A stretch of 45,843 bases of DNA, from the NCBI GenBank assembly GCA_016870115.1, contig VGCH01000024.1:1-45843 (forward strand), read 5' to 3'. Positions 7,845-16,286 of this stretch are shown here, one piece after another. Both the position numbers and the translations under genes were made by a program. Below the pieces are notes generated by a model. That model saw nothing but the letters and a program-made list of their open reading frames with translations, was not told the origin of the DNA and ran no database searches. Source of the stretch: Alphaproteobacteria bacterium (GTDB taxonomy: Bacteria; Pseudomonadota; Alphaproteobacteria; Reyranellales; Reyranellaceae). Position 1 is the first letter of the stretch. Each line of letters starts with the position of its first letter.

Positions 7845-8923
7845 CGGCCGGTCTTGGCGGTGGTCCAGAGGCGGGTGCGTTCGCGGATCTGCTCGGCGGT
7901 GCCCGGCGTGATGGAATAGAAGCGCGCCCGCACCTCGGCGGGCGGATAGATCAGCGGATTGCCCGAGATTTCCTTGTCGAGCAGCGCCGTCGCCGCGCGA
8001 TTGGCGTTGGCATAGCCGGTGAGCGCGCTCGATGCCGCGGCAACCGCGGGATCGAGCATGAAGTCGAGAAAGCGGTGCGCCGCGTCGGGGTTGGGCGCGT
8101 CCTTCGGGATCGTGGCCACGTCGATCCACATCAGCGCGCCTTCCTTCGGGATCGCGTAGGCGATCGTCTGCTTGTCCTTGGCCTTTTCGCCGCGGTCGCG
8201 CGCCTGGAAAATGTCACCGGAGAAACCGAAGGCGAGGCAAATGTTCCCGCCGGCCAGCGCATTGATGTACTCCGATGAATGGAACTTGCGCACGAACGGG
8301 CGGACCGCGCCGATGACATCGGCGGCGCGTTTCAGCTCGTCGGGCTTCTTCGAGTCGGGATCGAGTCCGAGATAGCGCAGCGCCGCGGGCAGCACGTCGG
8401 TGGCGCTGTCCAGCATCATCACGCCGCAATCGCGGAACTTCGCGACCACCGCGGGATCGAACACCATGCGGAGCGAATCGAGCGGCGCGTCGGGCATGCG
8501 CTTGCGGATCGCCTCGACGTTGTAGCCGATGCCGGTCGTGCCCCACATCCAGGGCACGCCATGGGCGTTGGCCGGGTCGAGCTTGGCGAGCGCGGCCATC
8601 ACCTCCGGATCGAGATGGCGATAGTTGGCGAGCTTGCTGCGATCGAGCGGACGGAAGAGACCGGCCGCCAGCTGACGCACGAAGAAGGGCGAGGCGGTCG
8701 GCACGACCAGGTCGTAGCCCGACTTGCCGGTGCGCAGTTTGGCGTCGAGGATCTCGTTGGAATCGTAGGTCGTGTAGTTGACCTTGAGTCCGCTTGTGCG
8801 GGCGAACTCCTTCAGCTTGTTCTCGTCGATATAGTCGGACCAGTTGTAGACGTTCACCTGCCCCTGCCCGAAAGCGGGAGCGGCGGCGAGACAGGCGAGG
8901 GCGGCGAGCAGGACTGGGCGCAT
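7841..8923 (-). CDS. potD: Periplasmic polyamine-type substrate-binding protein (PotD/PotF-like)
   Basis: A 360-residue receptor. MRPVLLAALACLAAAPAFG is a Sec signal peptide; the mature part opens with VNVYNWSDYIDENKL, the hallmark start of PotD/PotF proteins. Acidic and aromatic residues typical of the polyamine pocket (NWSDY, PWMWGTTGIGYN) are present. The ATG at 8923 has GGAG 8 bases upstream; earlier ATGs in the frame would spoil the signal peptide. First gene of a four-gene importer in which every junction overlaps by 1-4 bases. Putrescine or spermidine is the default guess; related receptors bind other amines, so the ligand is uncertain. Confidence 0.87.
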   Translation of the reverse strand: MRPVLLAALACLAAAPAFGQGQVNVYNWSDYIDENKLKEFARTSGLKVNYTTYDSNEILDAKLRTGKSGYDLVVPTASPFFVRQLAAGLFRPLDRSKLANYRHLDPEVMAALAKLDPANAHGVPWMWGTTGIGYNVEAIRKRMPDAPLDSLRMVFDPAVVAKFRDCGVMMLDSATDVLPAALRYLGLDPDSKKPDELKRAADVIGAVRPFVRKFHSSEYINALAGGNICLAFGFSGDIFQARDRGEKAKDKQTIAYAIPKEGALMWIDVATIPKDAPNPDAAHRFLDFMLDPAVAAASSALTGYANANRAATALLDKEISGNPLIYPPAEVRARFYSITPGTAEQIRERTRLWTTAKTGR

Positions 8924-9016
8924 GACGGTCTCCGGATCGAACCGCATGGTCGGAAAATCCGTCGCCCCGCGCAACGCCCGTCAGTGTGGACGGAACCGGC
9001 CGTCGTACCGCCCGCC

Positions 9017-9043
9017 CTTGAACTTTCTCCCGGACCGCCATAC
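9017..9043 (+). promoter_or_regulatory. Heat-shock sigma factor (RpoH)-like promoter
   Basis: CTTGAA at 9017-9022 and CCATAC at 9038-9043 are separated by 15 bases and end 41 bases before the Hsp70-type gene at 9085. RpoH promoters of alphaproteobacteria combine a CTTGAA-type -35 with a C-rich CCATAT-type -10. The match is by eye, and the spacer is slightly shorter than most RpoH promoters. Confidence 0.45.
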
Positions 9044-9084
9044 ACAGCGCGCCCCCGCGGCGGGCGGGGCGTGAAGGAACGACG

Positions 9085-10344
9085 ATGATTGCCTGCGGGC
9101 TGGACTTCGGCACCTCCAACTCCGCGATCGGCGTCCTGCACGACGGCGCCCCGCGGCTAGTGCCGGTCGAGGGCGACGCGACCTTGTTGCCGAGCGCGGT
9201 GTTCTTCGACGCCGACCGGCAGGGCGGGGTGTCGTTCGGTGCCGCCGCGATCGCCGCCCATGCCGAGCAGGCCGAGGGCCGCCTGATGCGCGCCCTGAAA
9301 TCCATCCTGGGGTCCTCGCTGATCGACGATGAGACCGTGCTGGCCGGCCGCAAGGTTCCGCTCACACGCGTCGTCGAGATGTTCGTTCGCCACCTGAAGG
9401 ATCGCGCCGAGGCCTTTGCGGGCCACGAGATCACGGCCGTCGTGCATGGCCGGCCGGTGCGTTTCGTCGACGACGACGATGCGGCCGACGCCCGCGCCCA
9501 GGCGGTTCTGGACGGGATCGCCCGTCGCGCCGGCTTTCGCGAGGTGTCGTTCGTCTACGAACCGATTGCCGCCGCGCATCACTACGAGGCGTCGGTCGCG
9601 AGTGAGGAGATCGCCCTGATTGCCGATATCGGCGGCGGCACCAGCGACTTCGCCGTGGTGCGGCTGGGCGCGGACCGGCGCGCTCGCGTGGATCGCGCGG
9701 GCGACGTGTTGGCCGCGACGGGCGTGCGCGTGGGTGGCACGGACTTCGACACCGCGCTCAGCCTTGCCGCTGTCATGCCGCTCCTGGGATCGCGCACTCG
9801 GCTGATCGAGAAAGACCTGCCGATGCCCAAGGCGCTCTATCGTGAGCTCGCTACCTGGGCCACGATCAACTTCGCCTATACGCACAAAAACGAGCGCGCT
9901 GTGGCGGAGCTAGCCGCGCGCGCCCGCGAGCCCGAGAAGGTTCGCCGCCTTCTCGATGTGCTGCGCGGCCGGCTCGGCCATCGCCTGGCATTCGCGGTCG
10001 AGGACGCCAAGATCGCGCTGAGCCGTGACGAGCGCGCTACGGTCGCGCTCGATGTGATCGAGCGGGGCCTCGTCGCGCGGGCCTCGCGGCGTGGCTTCGA
10101 GCGAGCGATCGCGCCCGCGATGGAGCGGCTCACCGCGAGCGCGACGCGCTGCATCGCGGCGGCCGGTGCCGGACCCCGGGGCATCGACGCGATCTTCCTC
10201 ACCGGCGGATCGAGCCGCGTTCCGGCGGTCGGCATGGCCATCCACCGCGCGGCGCCGCAGGCGCGCGTGGTGCGCGGCGATGATCTCCTGTCGGTGGCGC
10301 TTGGTCTCACGCGCATCGCCGCGGAGGGCGGCGCGTTTCGCTGA
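9085..10344 (+). CDS. Hsp70-family chaperone, YegD-like
   Basis: A 419-residue actin-fold ATPase. Phosphate-1 loop DFGTSNSAIG at 7-16, phosphate-2 loop ADIGGGTSDFAV near 177-188 and adenosine motif FLTGGSSRVPAV near 372-383 are all visible. The C-terminal substrate-binding beta-sandwich and lid of DnaK are missing, as in E. coli YegD, where the protein is essentially a nucleotide-binding domain with an insert. The client and function of YegD-type proteins are poorly known. GGAA lies 6-9 bases before the ATG. A heat-shock-like promoter lies upstream. It converges on livF-1, with 8 bases between the stops. Confidence 0.85.
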   Translation: MIACGLDFGTSNSAIGVLHDGAPRLVPVEGDATLLPSAVFFDADRQGGVSFGAAAIAAHAEQAEGRLMRALKSILGSSLIDDETVLAGRKVPLTRVVEMFVRHLKDRAEAFAGHEITAVVHGRPVRFVDDDDAADARAQAVLDGIARRAGFREVSFVYEPIAAAHHYEASVASEEIALIADIGGGTSDFAVVRLGADRRARVDRAGDVLAATGVRVGGTDFDTALSLAAVMPLLGSRTRLIEKDLPMPKALYRELATWATINFAYTHKNERAVAELAARAREPEKVRRLLDVLRGRLGHRLAFAVEDAKIALSRDERATVALDVIERGLVARASRRGFERAIAPAMERLTASATRCIAAAGAGPRGIDAIFLTGGSSRVPAVGMAIHRAAPQARVVRGDDLLSVALGLTRIAAEGGAFR

Positions 10345-10352
10345 CGCCCCGC

Positions 10353-11054
10353 TCAGACCCCGAGATAGCGGTGCTGCAGCGCCCGGTCGCCCGCGAGTTC
10401 GGCGGAGCGGCCGGTCCACACGACGCGTCCTTTCTCGACAATGTGGTGACGGTCGGCGAGGCGGATCAGCGCGCTGAGGTTCTTGTCGATCACCAGGATC
10501 GACTGGCCCTCGCGCTTCAGGAGCGCGAGGCAGTTCCAGATTTCCTGACGGATCAGAGGCGCCAGGCCTTCGGTCGCCTCGTCGAGGATCAGGAGCTTTG
10601 GATTGGTCATCAACGCGCGGCCGACCGCCAGCATCTGCTGCTCGCCGCCGGAGAGCTGGTTGCCCATGTTGGCGCGCCGCTCGGCGAGCCTCGGGAAGAG
10701 CGCCAGCACGCGATCGAGCGTCCAGGGCGCGGCGCGTGCCTGGCGGTTGCCCGAGGCCGCGACCAGATTCTCAACGACGCTGAGATTGGGAAAAATCTGC
10801 CGACCCTCGGGCACCAGGCCGAGCCCCAGCCGTGCGACACGGAACGATGGCAGAGTCTCGATTCGTTGCCCGCCGAAGGCGATCTCGCCCCTGCGCTCGG
10901 CCACCAATCCGAGGATGGCGTTGACCGTGGTGGTCTTGCCCATGCCATTGCGGCCCATCAGGGTCGCGACCTCGCCCTCGGCCACATCGAGTTCCATGCC
11001 GAACAGCGCCTGGCTGGCGCCGTAGAAGGCGTCGAGCCCGCGGACCTTCAGCAT
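10353..11054 (-). CDS. livF: Liv-type ABC importer ATPase LivF (system 1)
   Basis: A 233-residue ATPase with Walker A GRNGMGKTT, signature LSGGEQQMLAVGRAL and Walker B LLILDEA; the Walker B glutamate is followed by TEGLAP, as usual in LivF. GRNGMGKTT is the common LivF variant of the P-loop. The ATG at 11054 overlaps the LivG end by 7 bases. Last gene of the livKHMGF-1 operon. Paired with LivG-1 it drives uptake of a hydrophobic amino acid or an organic acid. Confidence 0.9.
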   Translation of the reverse strand: MLKVRGLDAFYGASQALFGMELDVAEGEVATLMGRNGMGKTTTVNAILGLVAERRGEIAFGGQRIETLPSFRVARLGLGLVPEGRQIFPNLSVVENLVAASGNRQARAAPWTLDRVLALFPRLAERRANMGNQLSGGEQQMLAVGRALMTNPKLLILDEATEGLAPLIRQEIWNCLALLKREGQSILVIDKNLSALIRLADRHHIVEKGRVVWTGRSAELAGDRALQHRYLGV

Positions 11055-11806
11055 GGCATCGCCTCGTCGCCGAGATAGGCCTCGCGCACCGCCGGATCGC
11101 GGCGGATCTCGTCGGGCGTGCCGGTGGCGATGGCGCGGCCATAGACGAGCACCGTGATGCGGTCGGCCAGGCGAAACACCGCCTCCATGTCGTGCTCGAT
11201 CAGCAGGATGCCGCGCCGCTCCTTGAGGCCGGCCAGCAGCGCGATCATGCGCTGCGACTCGTCGGGACCCATGCCGGCCATCGGTTCGTCGAGCAGCAGC
11301 AGACGCGGTGCACCGGCGAGCGCCATGGCGATCTCGAGCTGGCGCTGCTCGCCGTGGCTGAGGTTGGCCGCGAGCGTATCGGCCCGCGCGTCGAGCCCGA
11401 CGGCGGCGAGCCCCGCCCGCGCCGGTACGCGCAGGCTCGCATCGTGCCGCGCGTCGGCGAAAAAGCGGAACGAGTGGCCGCGATGGGCTTGCACCGCAAT
11501 CGCGACATTGTCCTCGGCGGTGAAATCCCGCAGCACCGACGTGATCTGGTAGGAGCGCGCCATGCCGAGCCGCGCGCGCTGCGGCGTCGCGAGGCGCGTG
11601 ATGTCGAGGCCCGCAAAGCGCACACTCCCGGCGTCCGGCGCGAGCTGGCCGGTGAGCTGGTGGACGAGCGTCGTCTTGCCCGCGCCGTTGGGACCGATCA
11701 GGGCGTGAATCTCGCCCTCGCGCACATCGAGCGAGACGTTGTCGGTGGCGACGAGGCCGCCGAAGCGCTTGAGAAGTCCGGTGACGGACAGCAGCGGCTC
11801 AACCAT
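11048..11806 (-). CDS. livG: Liv-type ABC importer ATPase LivG (system 1)
   Basis: A 252-residue ATPase with Walker A GPNGAGKTT, signature LSHGEQRQLEIAMAL (the second Gly of LSGG is His, as in many LivG proteins), Walker B LLLLDEP and the LivG-type end EAYLGDE. I prefer the ATG at 11806 (MVEPLLSV), with GGAGG 5 bases upstream; an ATG at 11821 adds five residues and has a weak site. The start overlaps the LivM-1 end by 8 bases. Confidence 0.9.
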   Translation of the reverse strand: MVEPLLSVTGLLKRFGGLVATDNVSLDVREGEIHALIGPNGAGKTTLVHQLTGQLAPDAGSVRFAGLDITRLATPQRARLGMARSYQITSVLRDFTAEDNVAIAVQAHRGHSFRFFADARHDASLRVPARAGLAAVGLDARADTLAANLSHGEQRQLEIAMALAGAPRLLLLDEPMAGMGPDESQRMIALLAGLKERRGILLIEHDMEAVFRLADRITVLVYGRAIATGTPDEIRRDPAVREAYLGDEAMPC

Positions 11807-12794
11807 GGCCGCCTCCGCCATCCCGCCGGCCGCCCAGCAGCGAGTCGATGCCGCCCTTGGCGTAGAGCGCGATCAGGATGAGGATCGGCCCGAAGACGAT
11901 CTGCCAGTACTCGCCCCAGCCTTTGCGAAACAGGTCGATCACCGGCTTCAGCGATTCCTCGAGCACGAAGAAGGCGACTGTGCCCCACACCGGGCCGAAG
12001 ACGGTGCCCATGCCGCCCAGCACCACGATCACGATCAGGTCGCCCGACTTCACCCACGACATCATGGCGGGCGAGATGTAGGCGTCGTGATTGGCGAGAA
12101 GCACGCCCGAGAGCCCGCCCAGTGCGCCCGATATCGTGAAGGCCGCGAGGCGATAGCGGAACACCGGAAAGCCGAGCGAGGCCATGCGCACATCGTTCGA
12201 CTTGGCGCCGCGCAGCACGAAGCCGAAATGCGAGTTGGCGAAGCGGGCGGAGAACCAGAGCACCAGGCCCAGCAGCGCGAGGCAGAGCCAGTAGAAGGCT
12301 GCCCGATCTCGCAGGTCGATCAGGCCGGGAAAGCGGCTGCGCGAGATATTGAGGCCATCGTCGGCGCCATAGGCCTCGAGCCCCACGCCCACGTAGTAGA
12401 CGAGCTGCGAGAAGGCGAGCGTGATCATGATGAAGTAGACGCCGCGGGTTCGCAGCGAGAGCGCGCCGATCGCCGCGGCCCATAGCGCGGCCGCCAGTAC
12501 GCCCACCGGCCACTGCACCCAGCCCAGTACGACGCCGTGATGGCCGAGAATGCCCACCGCATAGCCGCCGATGCCGAAGAACACGGCGTGGCCGAAGCTC
12601 ACCATGCCGCCATAGCCGAGAATGAGGTTGAGGCTCGCCGCGGCGATCGACCAGATGACGACGCGGGTGCCGATCGACAGCAGGTAGCGCTGGTCGAAGG
12701 CTTGCGTCAGCAGGGGCAGTGCGATCGCGAGTGCGGCGAGCGCGATCACCACGAGCCCGCGTCTCGTGCGCAGCGCCTGGATCATCGCGCCCAT
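11799..12794 (-). CDS. livM: Liv-type ABC importer permease LivM (system 1)
   Basis: A 331-residue permease with about nine to ten membrane helices. LNLILGYGGMVSFGHAVFFG and GVYFIMITLAFSQL are LivM hallmarks, and GGMGTVFGPVWG is the conserved permease loop. The C-terminal ~10 residues are Gly/Arg-rich. The start is one base after the LivH stop. Forms the channel with LivH-1. Confidence 0.9.
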   Translation of the reverse strand: MGAMIQALRTRRGLVVIALAALAIALPLLTQAFDQRYLLSIGTRVVIWSIAAASLNLILGYGGMVSFGHAVFFGIGGYAVGILGHHGVVLGWVQWPVGVLAAALWAAAIGALSLRTRGVYFIMITLAFSQLVYYVGVGLEAYGADDGLNISRSRFPGLIDLRDRAAFYWLCLALLGLVLWFSARFANSHFGFVLRGAKSNDVRMASLGFPVFRYRLAAFTISGALGGLSGVLLANHDAYISPAMMSWVKSGDLIVIVVLGGMGTVFGPVWGTVAFFVLEESLKPVIDLFRKGWGEYWQIVFGPILILIALYAKGGIDSLLGGRRDGGGGHG

Positions 12795-12795
12795 C

Positions 12796-13710
12796 TCAGG
12801 TGCGCGGCCCGAACAGGCCGGTCGGTCGCCATACCAGAACGCCCGCCATCACCAGATAGATCAGCACCTGCGAGATCGCGGGCGCGGCCGTCGAGGCGGC
12901 GGCGTTGCTGAGGAAGGTCTTCAGCAGATCCGGCAGGAACGCGCGGCCGAAAATGTCGATTTGGCCCACCACCATGGCGGCGATGAAGGCGCCCTTGATC
13001 GAGCCGATGCCGCCAATGACGATGATGACGAAGGCAAGGATCAGGATGTCGTCGCCCATGCCGATCTTGACCGAAAGGATCGGCGCCGCCATCAGCCCGG
13101 CCAGCGCCGCGAAGACGGCCCCGAGCCCGAAGACCAGCGTGAACAGCAGATTGATGTCGACCCCCAAGGCGCCGATCATGCGCCGGTTGGAGGCGCCGGC
13201 GCGGATCAACATGCCGGTCCGCGTGCGCTGAACCATCCAGGCGAGCAGCAGCGCCACGACGCCGCCGACCACGATGATGGCGAAGCGGTAGGCCGGGTAG
13301 GGCAGGCCCGGCAGGATCTCGACCGTGCCGCTCAGGAAAGCGGGAAGGGCGATGCTCTTGCCGGCGGGTCCCCAGATCACGCGCACCAGCTCGTTGAAGA
13401 AGAGGATCAGCCCGAAGGTCGCCAGCACCTGGTCGAGATGGTCGCGGGCATAGAGTCTGCGGATCACCACAGCCTCGACGACGGCGCCGAGCGCCAGCGC
13501 GGCGGGCAGCGTAAGCAGCGCGCCCAGCACGAAGCTGTCGGTCCAGCCGATCAGCGTCCAGGCGAAGTAGGCGCCCATCATGTAGAGCGAGCCGTGCGCC
13601 AGGTTGACGAGGTCCATGATCCCGAAAGTGAGCGTGAGTCCGGCCGCCAGCAGGAACATCAGAAGTCCCAGCTGCACGCCGTTCAGGATCTGGATCGCAA
13701 GATAGTCCAT
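12796..13710 (-). CDS. livH: Liv-type ABC importer permease LivH (system 1)
   Basis: A 304-residue permease. The N-terminal run LNGVQLGLLMFLLAAGLTLT, then GIMDLVNLAHGSLYMMGAY and the loop GGIGSIKGAFIAA, identify LivH. I chose the ATG at 13710; the TTG five codons upstream is in frame but unlikely. About eight membrane helices. Lies 67 bases downstream of livK-1 in the same operon. Confidence 0.9.
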   Translation of the reverse strand: MDYLAIQILNGVQLGLLMFLLAAGLTLTFGIMDLVNLAHGSLYMMGAYFAWTLIGWTDSFVLGALLTLPAALALGAVVEAVVIRRLYARDHLDQVLATFGLILFFNELVRVIWGPAGKSIALPAFLSGTVEILPGLPYPAYRFAIIVVGGVVALLLAWMVQRTRTGMLIRAGASNRRMIGALGVDINLLFTLVFGLGAVFAALAGLMAAPILSVKIGMGDDILILAFVIIVIGGIGSIKGAFIAAMVVGQIDIFGRAFLPDLLKTFLSNAAASTAAPAISQVLIYLVMAGVLVWRPTGLFGPRT

Positions 13711-13777
13711 CGTCCGTCCGCTCAAACGAAACGGGAGCGCGTCGCCGCGCTCCCGTCTGCTGGCACCGCGCGGCGCC

Positions 13778-14956
13778 TTACTTCATCGGGCACTTCTCGA
13801 AGTGCGGGTCCTTGGCCTTCGAGATGGCGGTGGCGATGGTCTTCACCGTCATCTTGCCATCGGCATCCTTCACCGCTTCCTGGATGTAGAAGTTCTGGAT
13901 CGGGAAGTTGTTGGTGTTGAAGCTGAAACCGCCGCGCACCGACTTGAAGTTGGCCTTCTTGAGCTCGGCCCGCACGCGATCCTTGTTGGCCAAGTCGCCC
14001 TTCAGCGCTTCGGCGGCCGACGCGATCAGCATGATCGAGTCGTAGGCCTGCGCACCGTAGTAGGACGGATAGTCGTTGTGCTTCTTGCGGAAGTCCGCGA
14101 CGTAACGCTTGTTGGCGTCGTTCGGCAGATCGTTCACCCACTGCTGCGCGCCGAGCGAGCCCAGCGCCAGCTCGCCCTGCTGGGGCAGCGTGATCGCGTC
14201 GATCGAGAACACCTGGTAGAGCTTGATCTGGTCCTTGAGGCCCGCCTGCACGAACTGGCGGACGAACTGCACGCCGTGCGCACCGGGATAGAACACGAAC
14301 ACGCCTTCCGGCTTGGCGGCGCGGATCTTGGCGAGCTCGGCCGAGAAGTCGAGCTGGTCCGGCCACTTGGTGAGGTCCTCGCCGGCCACCTGTCCCTTGA
14401 AGGTACGGCGCACGCCAGCGAGCATGTCCTTACCCGCGGCGTAGTTGCCGGCCATCAGATAGAGGCTCTTCACGCCGCGATCCTGGAGGTACTGGCCCAT
14501 CGCCATTGGCGTCTGGTCGTTGTTCCAGGAGGTCGAGAAGAAGTTCTTGTGGCAGAGCTCGCCTGCAATCTGCGACGGCCCGGCGTTGGCCGAGATCAGG
14601 ATCGTGTCGGCCTCATCGGTCACCGCCTTCAGCGACGCCAGCAGAACGTTCGACCAGATGTAGCCGGTGACGAAGTTCACCTTGTCCTGCTGCACGAGCT
14701 TCTCGGACTTCTGCTTGCCCACGTCCGGCTTGAACTGGTCGTCCTCGAAGATCAGCTCGATCTTCTTGCCGCCGGCCATGCCGCCCAGATGCTCGACCGC
14801 GAGCTCGGCCGAGCGACGCATGTCCTGGCCGATCGCGGCTTGCGGGCCGGAGAAGGTGCTGATGAAGCCGATCTTGATCGTGCTCTGTGCCAGGGCGCCG
14901 GACGCGCCGAAGGCCATGGCCGCGATCGTTACGGCGCCCAAAATCCCGTACTTCAT
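13778..14956 (-). CDS. livK: Liv-type periplasmic substrate-binding protein LivK (system 1)
   Basis: A 392-residue type-1 periplasmic binding protein. The N-terminus MKYGILGAVTIAAMAFGASG with LAQ cleavage is a Sec signal; the mature start is STIKIGFISTFSGPQAAIGQD. The ligand pocket segments ANAGPSQ and STSWNNDQTP resemble receptors for aromatic or organic acids rather than leucine, which is a weak inference. The ATG at 14956 has GGGAG about 9 bases upstream. First gene of livKHMGF-1, divergent from the CoA transferase at 15066. Benzoate is a sensible candidate because box clusters of other bacteria carry Liv-type importers. Confidence 0.88.
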   Translation of the reverse strand: MKYGILGAVTIAAMAFGASGALAQSTIKIGFISTFSGPQAAIGQDMRRSAELAVEHLGGMAGGKKIELIFEDDQFKPDVGKQKSEKLVQQDKVNFVTGYIWSNVLLASLKAVTDEADTILISANAGPSQIAGELCHKNFFSTSWNNDQTPMAMGQYLQDRGVKSLYLMAGNYAAGKDMLAGVRRTFKGQVAGEDLTKWPDQLDFSAELAKIRAAKPEGVFVFYPGAHGVQFVRQFVQAGLKDQIKLYQVFSIDAITLPQQGELALGSLGAQQWVNDLPNDANKRYVADFRKKHNDYPSYYGAQAYDSIMLIASAAEALKGDLANKDRVRAELKKANFKSVRGGFSFNTNNFPIQNFYIQEAVKDADGKMTVKTIATAISKAKDPHFEKCPMK

Positions 14957-15065
14957 AAGCGGTCGCTCCCTGTTGGCGTTGTCGCTATAGAAGCGGAAAA
15001 GACCACGCGGAACAACGATAGAATGCCCGCCGCGCGGCGCGCAGCGGGCGAGGGGGAAGGGCGGC

Positions 15066-16286
15066 ATGGTGGGTCTGCTGGAGGGCATTCGGGTGCTCGA
15101 CTTCACCCAGGTGATCGCGGGGCCGGCCTGTACGCGATTGATGGCCGAGCTGGGGGCGGACGTCGTCAAGGTCGAGCTTGCCCCCGCCGGCGACTATGCC
15201 CGCGGGCTCCCGATGGTGCGCGATGGCCGCAGCGCCTACTTCGCGCAACACAACCAGGGCAAACGCAGCCTTTGCCTCGACCTGCGTCGGCCGGCCGCCC
15301 GCGCGCTGGTCGAGCGGCTCGTCGAGCAGGCCGACGTTCTGGTCGAGAATTTCTCGCCCGGCGCCATCGCGCGGCTGGGGTTCGGCTGGGAGCGCGTCCA
15401 CGCGCTCAATCCGCGGCTTGTGATGTGTTCCATCTCAGCATTCGGCCAGGAGGGACCGCTCGCGTCGCTGCCGGGGTTCGACTACATCGCCCAGGCCTAT
15501 TCTGGAATCACGAGCATGATCGGCGATCCCGACGGGCCGCCGGCGCTGACCGGCTTTGCGGTCGGCGACACCGGCACGGGCATCACGGCCCTCGCCGCCA
15601 TCAATGCCGCCCTGTTCGCCCGCGAACGCGGCGGCGGTGGGCGCCATCTCGACATTTCGATCCTCGACTTCTACTTCCACGCCCACGAGATCGGCGTGGA
15701 GATGGCGAGCCTCGGCGCCTGGACACCGCATCGCAGCGGTCAGCACCACGGCATGGTGGCACCGCTTGGCATCTTCGCCGCCGGCGACGGCTATCTCTAC
15801 ATCGTGGTGCTGCAGCCGATGTGGCCGCGACTGTGCGCCGCCATGGGCCGACCGGAGCTGGAGCACGATCCGCGCTTCGCAACGGCGGCCGCGCGTGTCA
15901 CCCACAAGGACACGCTCAACCCGATTGTGCAGGCGTGGCTTGCGGGTCTGCCGGATCGCGCGACCGCGCTCGCGATCCTGGAGAAGGCGCGGGTGCCGGT
16001 GGCGCCGGTGCTCAGTGTCGCCGAGGCGATGGCCCACCCCCATCTGGTCGGTCGCGCCACGGTGCGTGAACGCGACGATCCCGTGCTGGGGCGCTTCCAG
16101 GTCACAGGCAACCCGATCCGCGACCTCACCGGAGGGGACACGCGGCTGCCCGGACGCGCGCCATTTCTGGGCGAGCACAATCGGGCGATCCTCTCGGAAC
16201 TGGCCGGGCTCGACGCGGCCACCCTCGACGCGCTGGAGCGTGACGGCACGCTGGCGAGCGAGCCGCTGCCGGTCAGCGCAGCCTGA
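15066..16286 (+). CDS. Class III CoA transferase (CaiB/BaiF family)
   Basis: A 406-residue protein of the formyl-CoA/crotonobetainyl-CoA transferase family, which moves CoA between carboxylic acids through an aspartyl-CoA intermediate and works as an interlocked dimer. The opening LLEGIRVLDFTQVIAGPACTR, the GADVVKVE motif and GDTGTGITALAAINAALFAR are typical; the nucleophilic Asp is expected in GDTGTG (residues ~167-172) or the preceding region. GGAAGGGCGGC before the ATG includes a usable ribosome site. Divergent from livK-1 and overlapping tail to tail with the benzoate-CoA ligase (16273-16286). Substrate unassigned; aromatic acids or, more speculatively, sulfinopropionate are possible. Confidence 0.85.
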   Translation: MVGLLEGIRVLDFTQVIAGPACTRLMAELGADVVKVELAPAGDYARGLPMVRDGRSAYFAQHNQGKRSLCLDLRRPAARALVERLVEQADVLVENFSPGAIARLGFGWERVHALNPRLVMCSISAFGQEGPLASLPGFDYIAQAYSGITSMIGDPDGPPALTGFAVGDTGTGITALAAINAALFARERGGGGRHLDISILDFYFHAHEIGVEMASLGAWTPHRSGQHHGMVAPLGIFAAGDGYLYIVVLQPMWPRLCAAMGRPELEHDPRFATAAARVTHKDTLNPIVQAWLAGLPDRATALAILEKARVPVAPVLSVAEAMAHPHLVGRATVRERDDPVLGRFQVTGNPIRDLTGGDTRLPGRAPFLGEHNRAILSELAGLDAATLDALERDGTLASEPLPVSAA

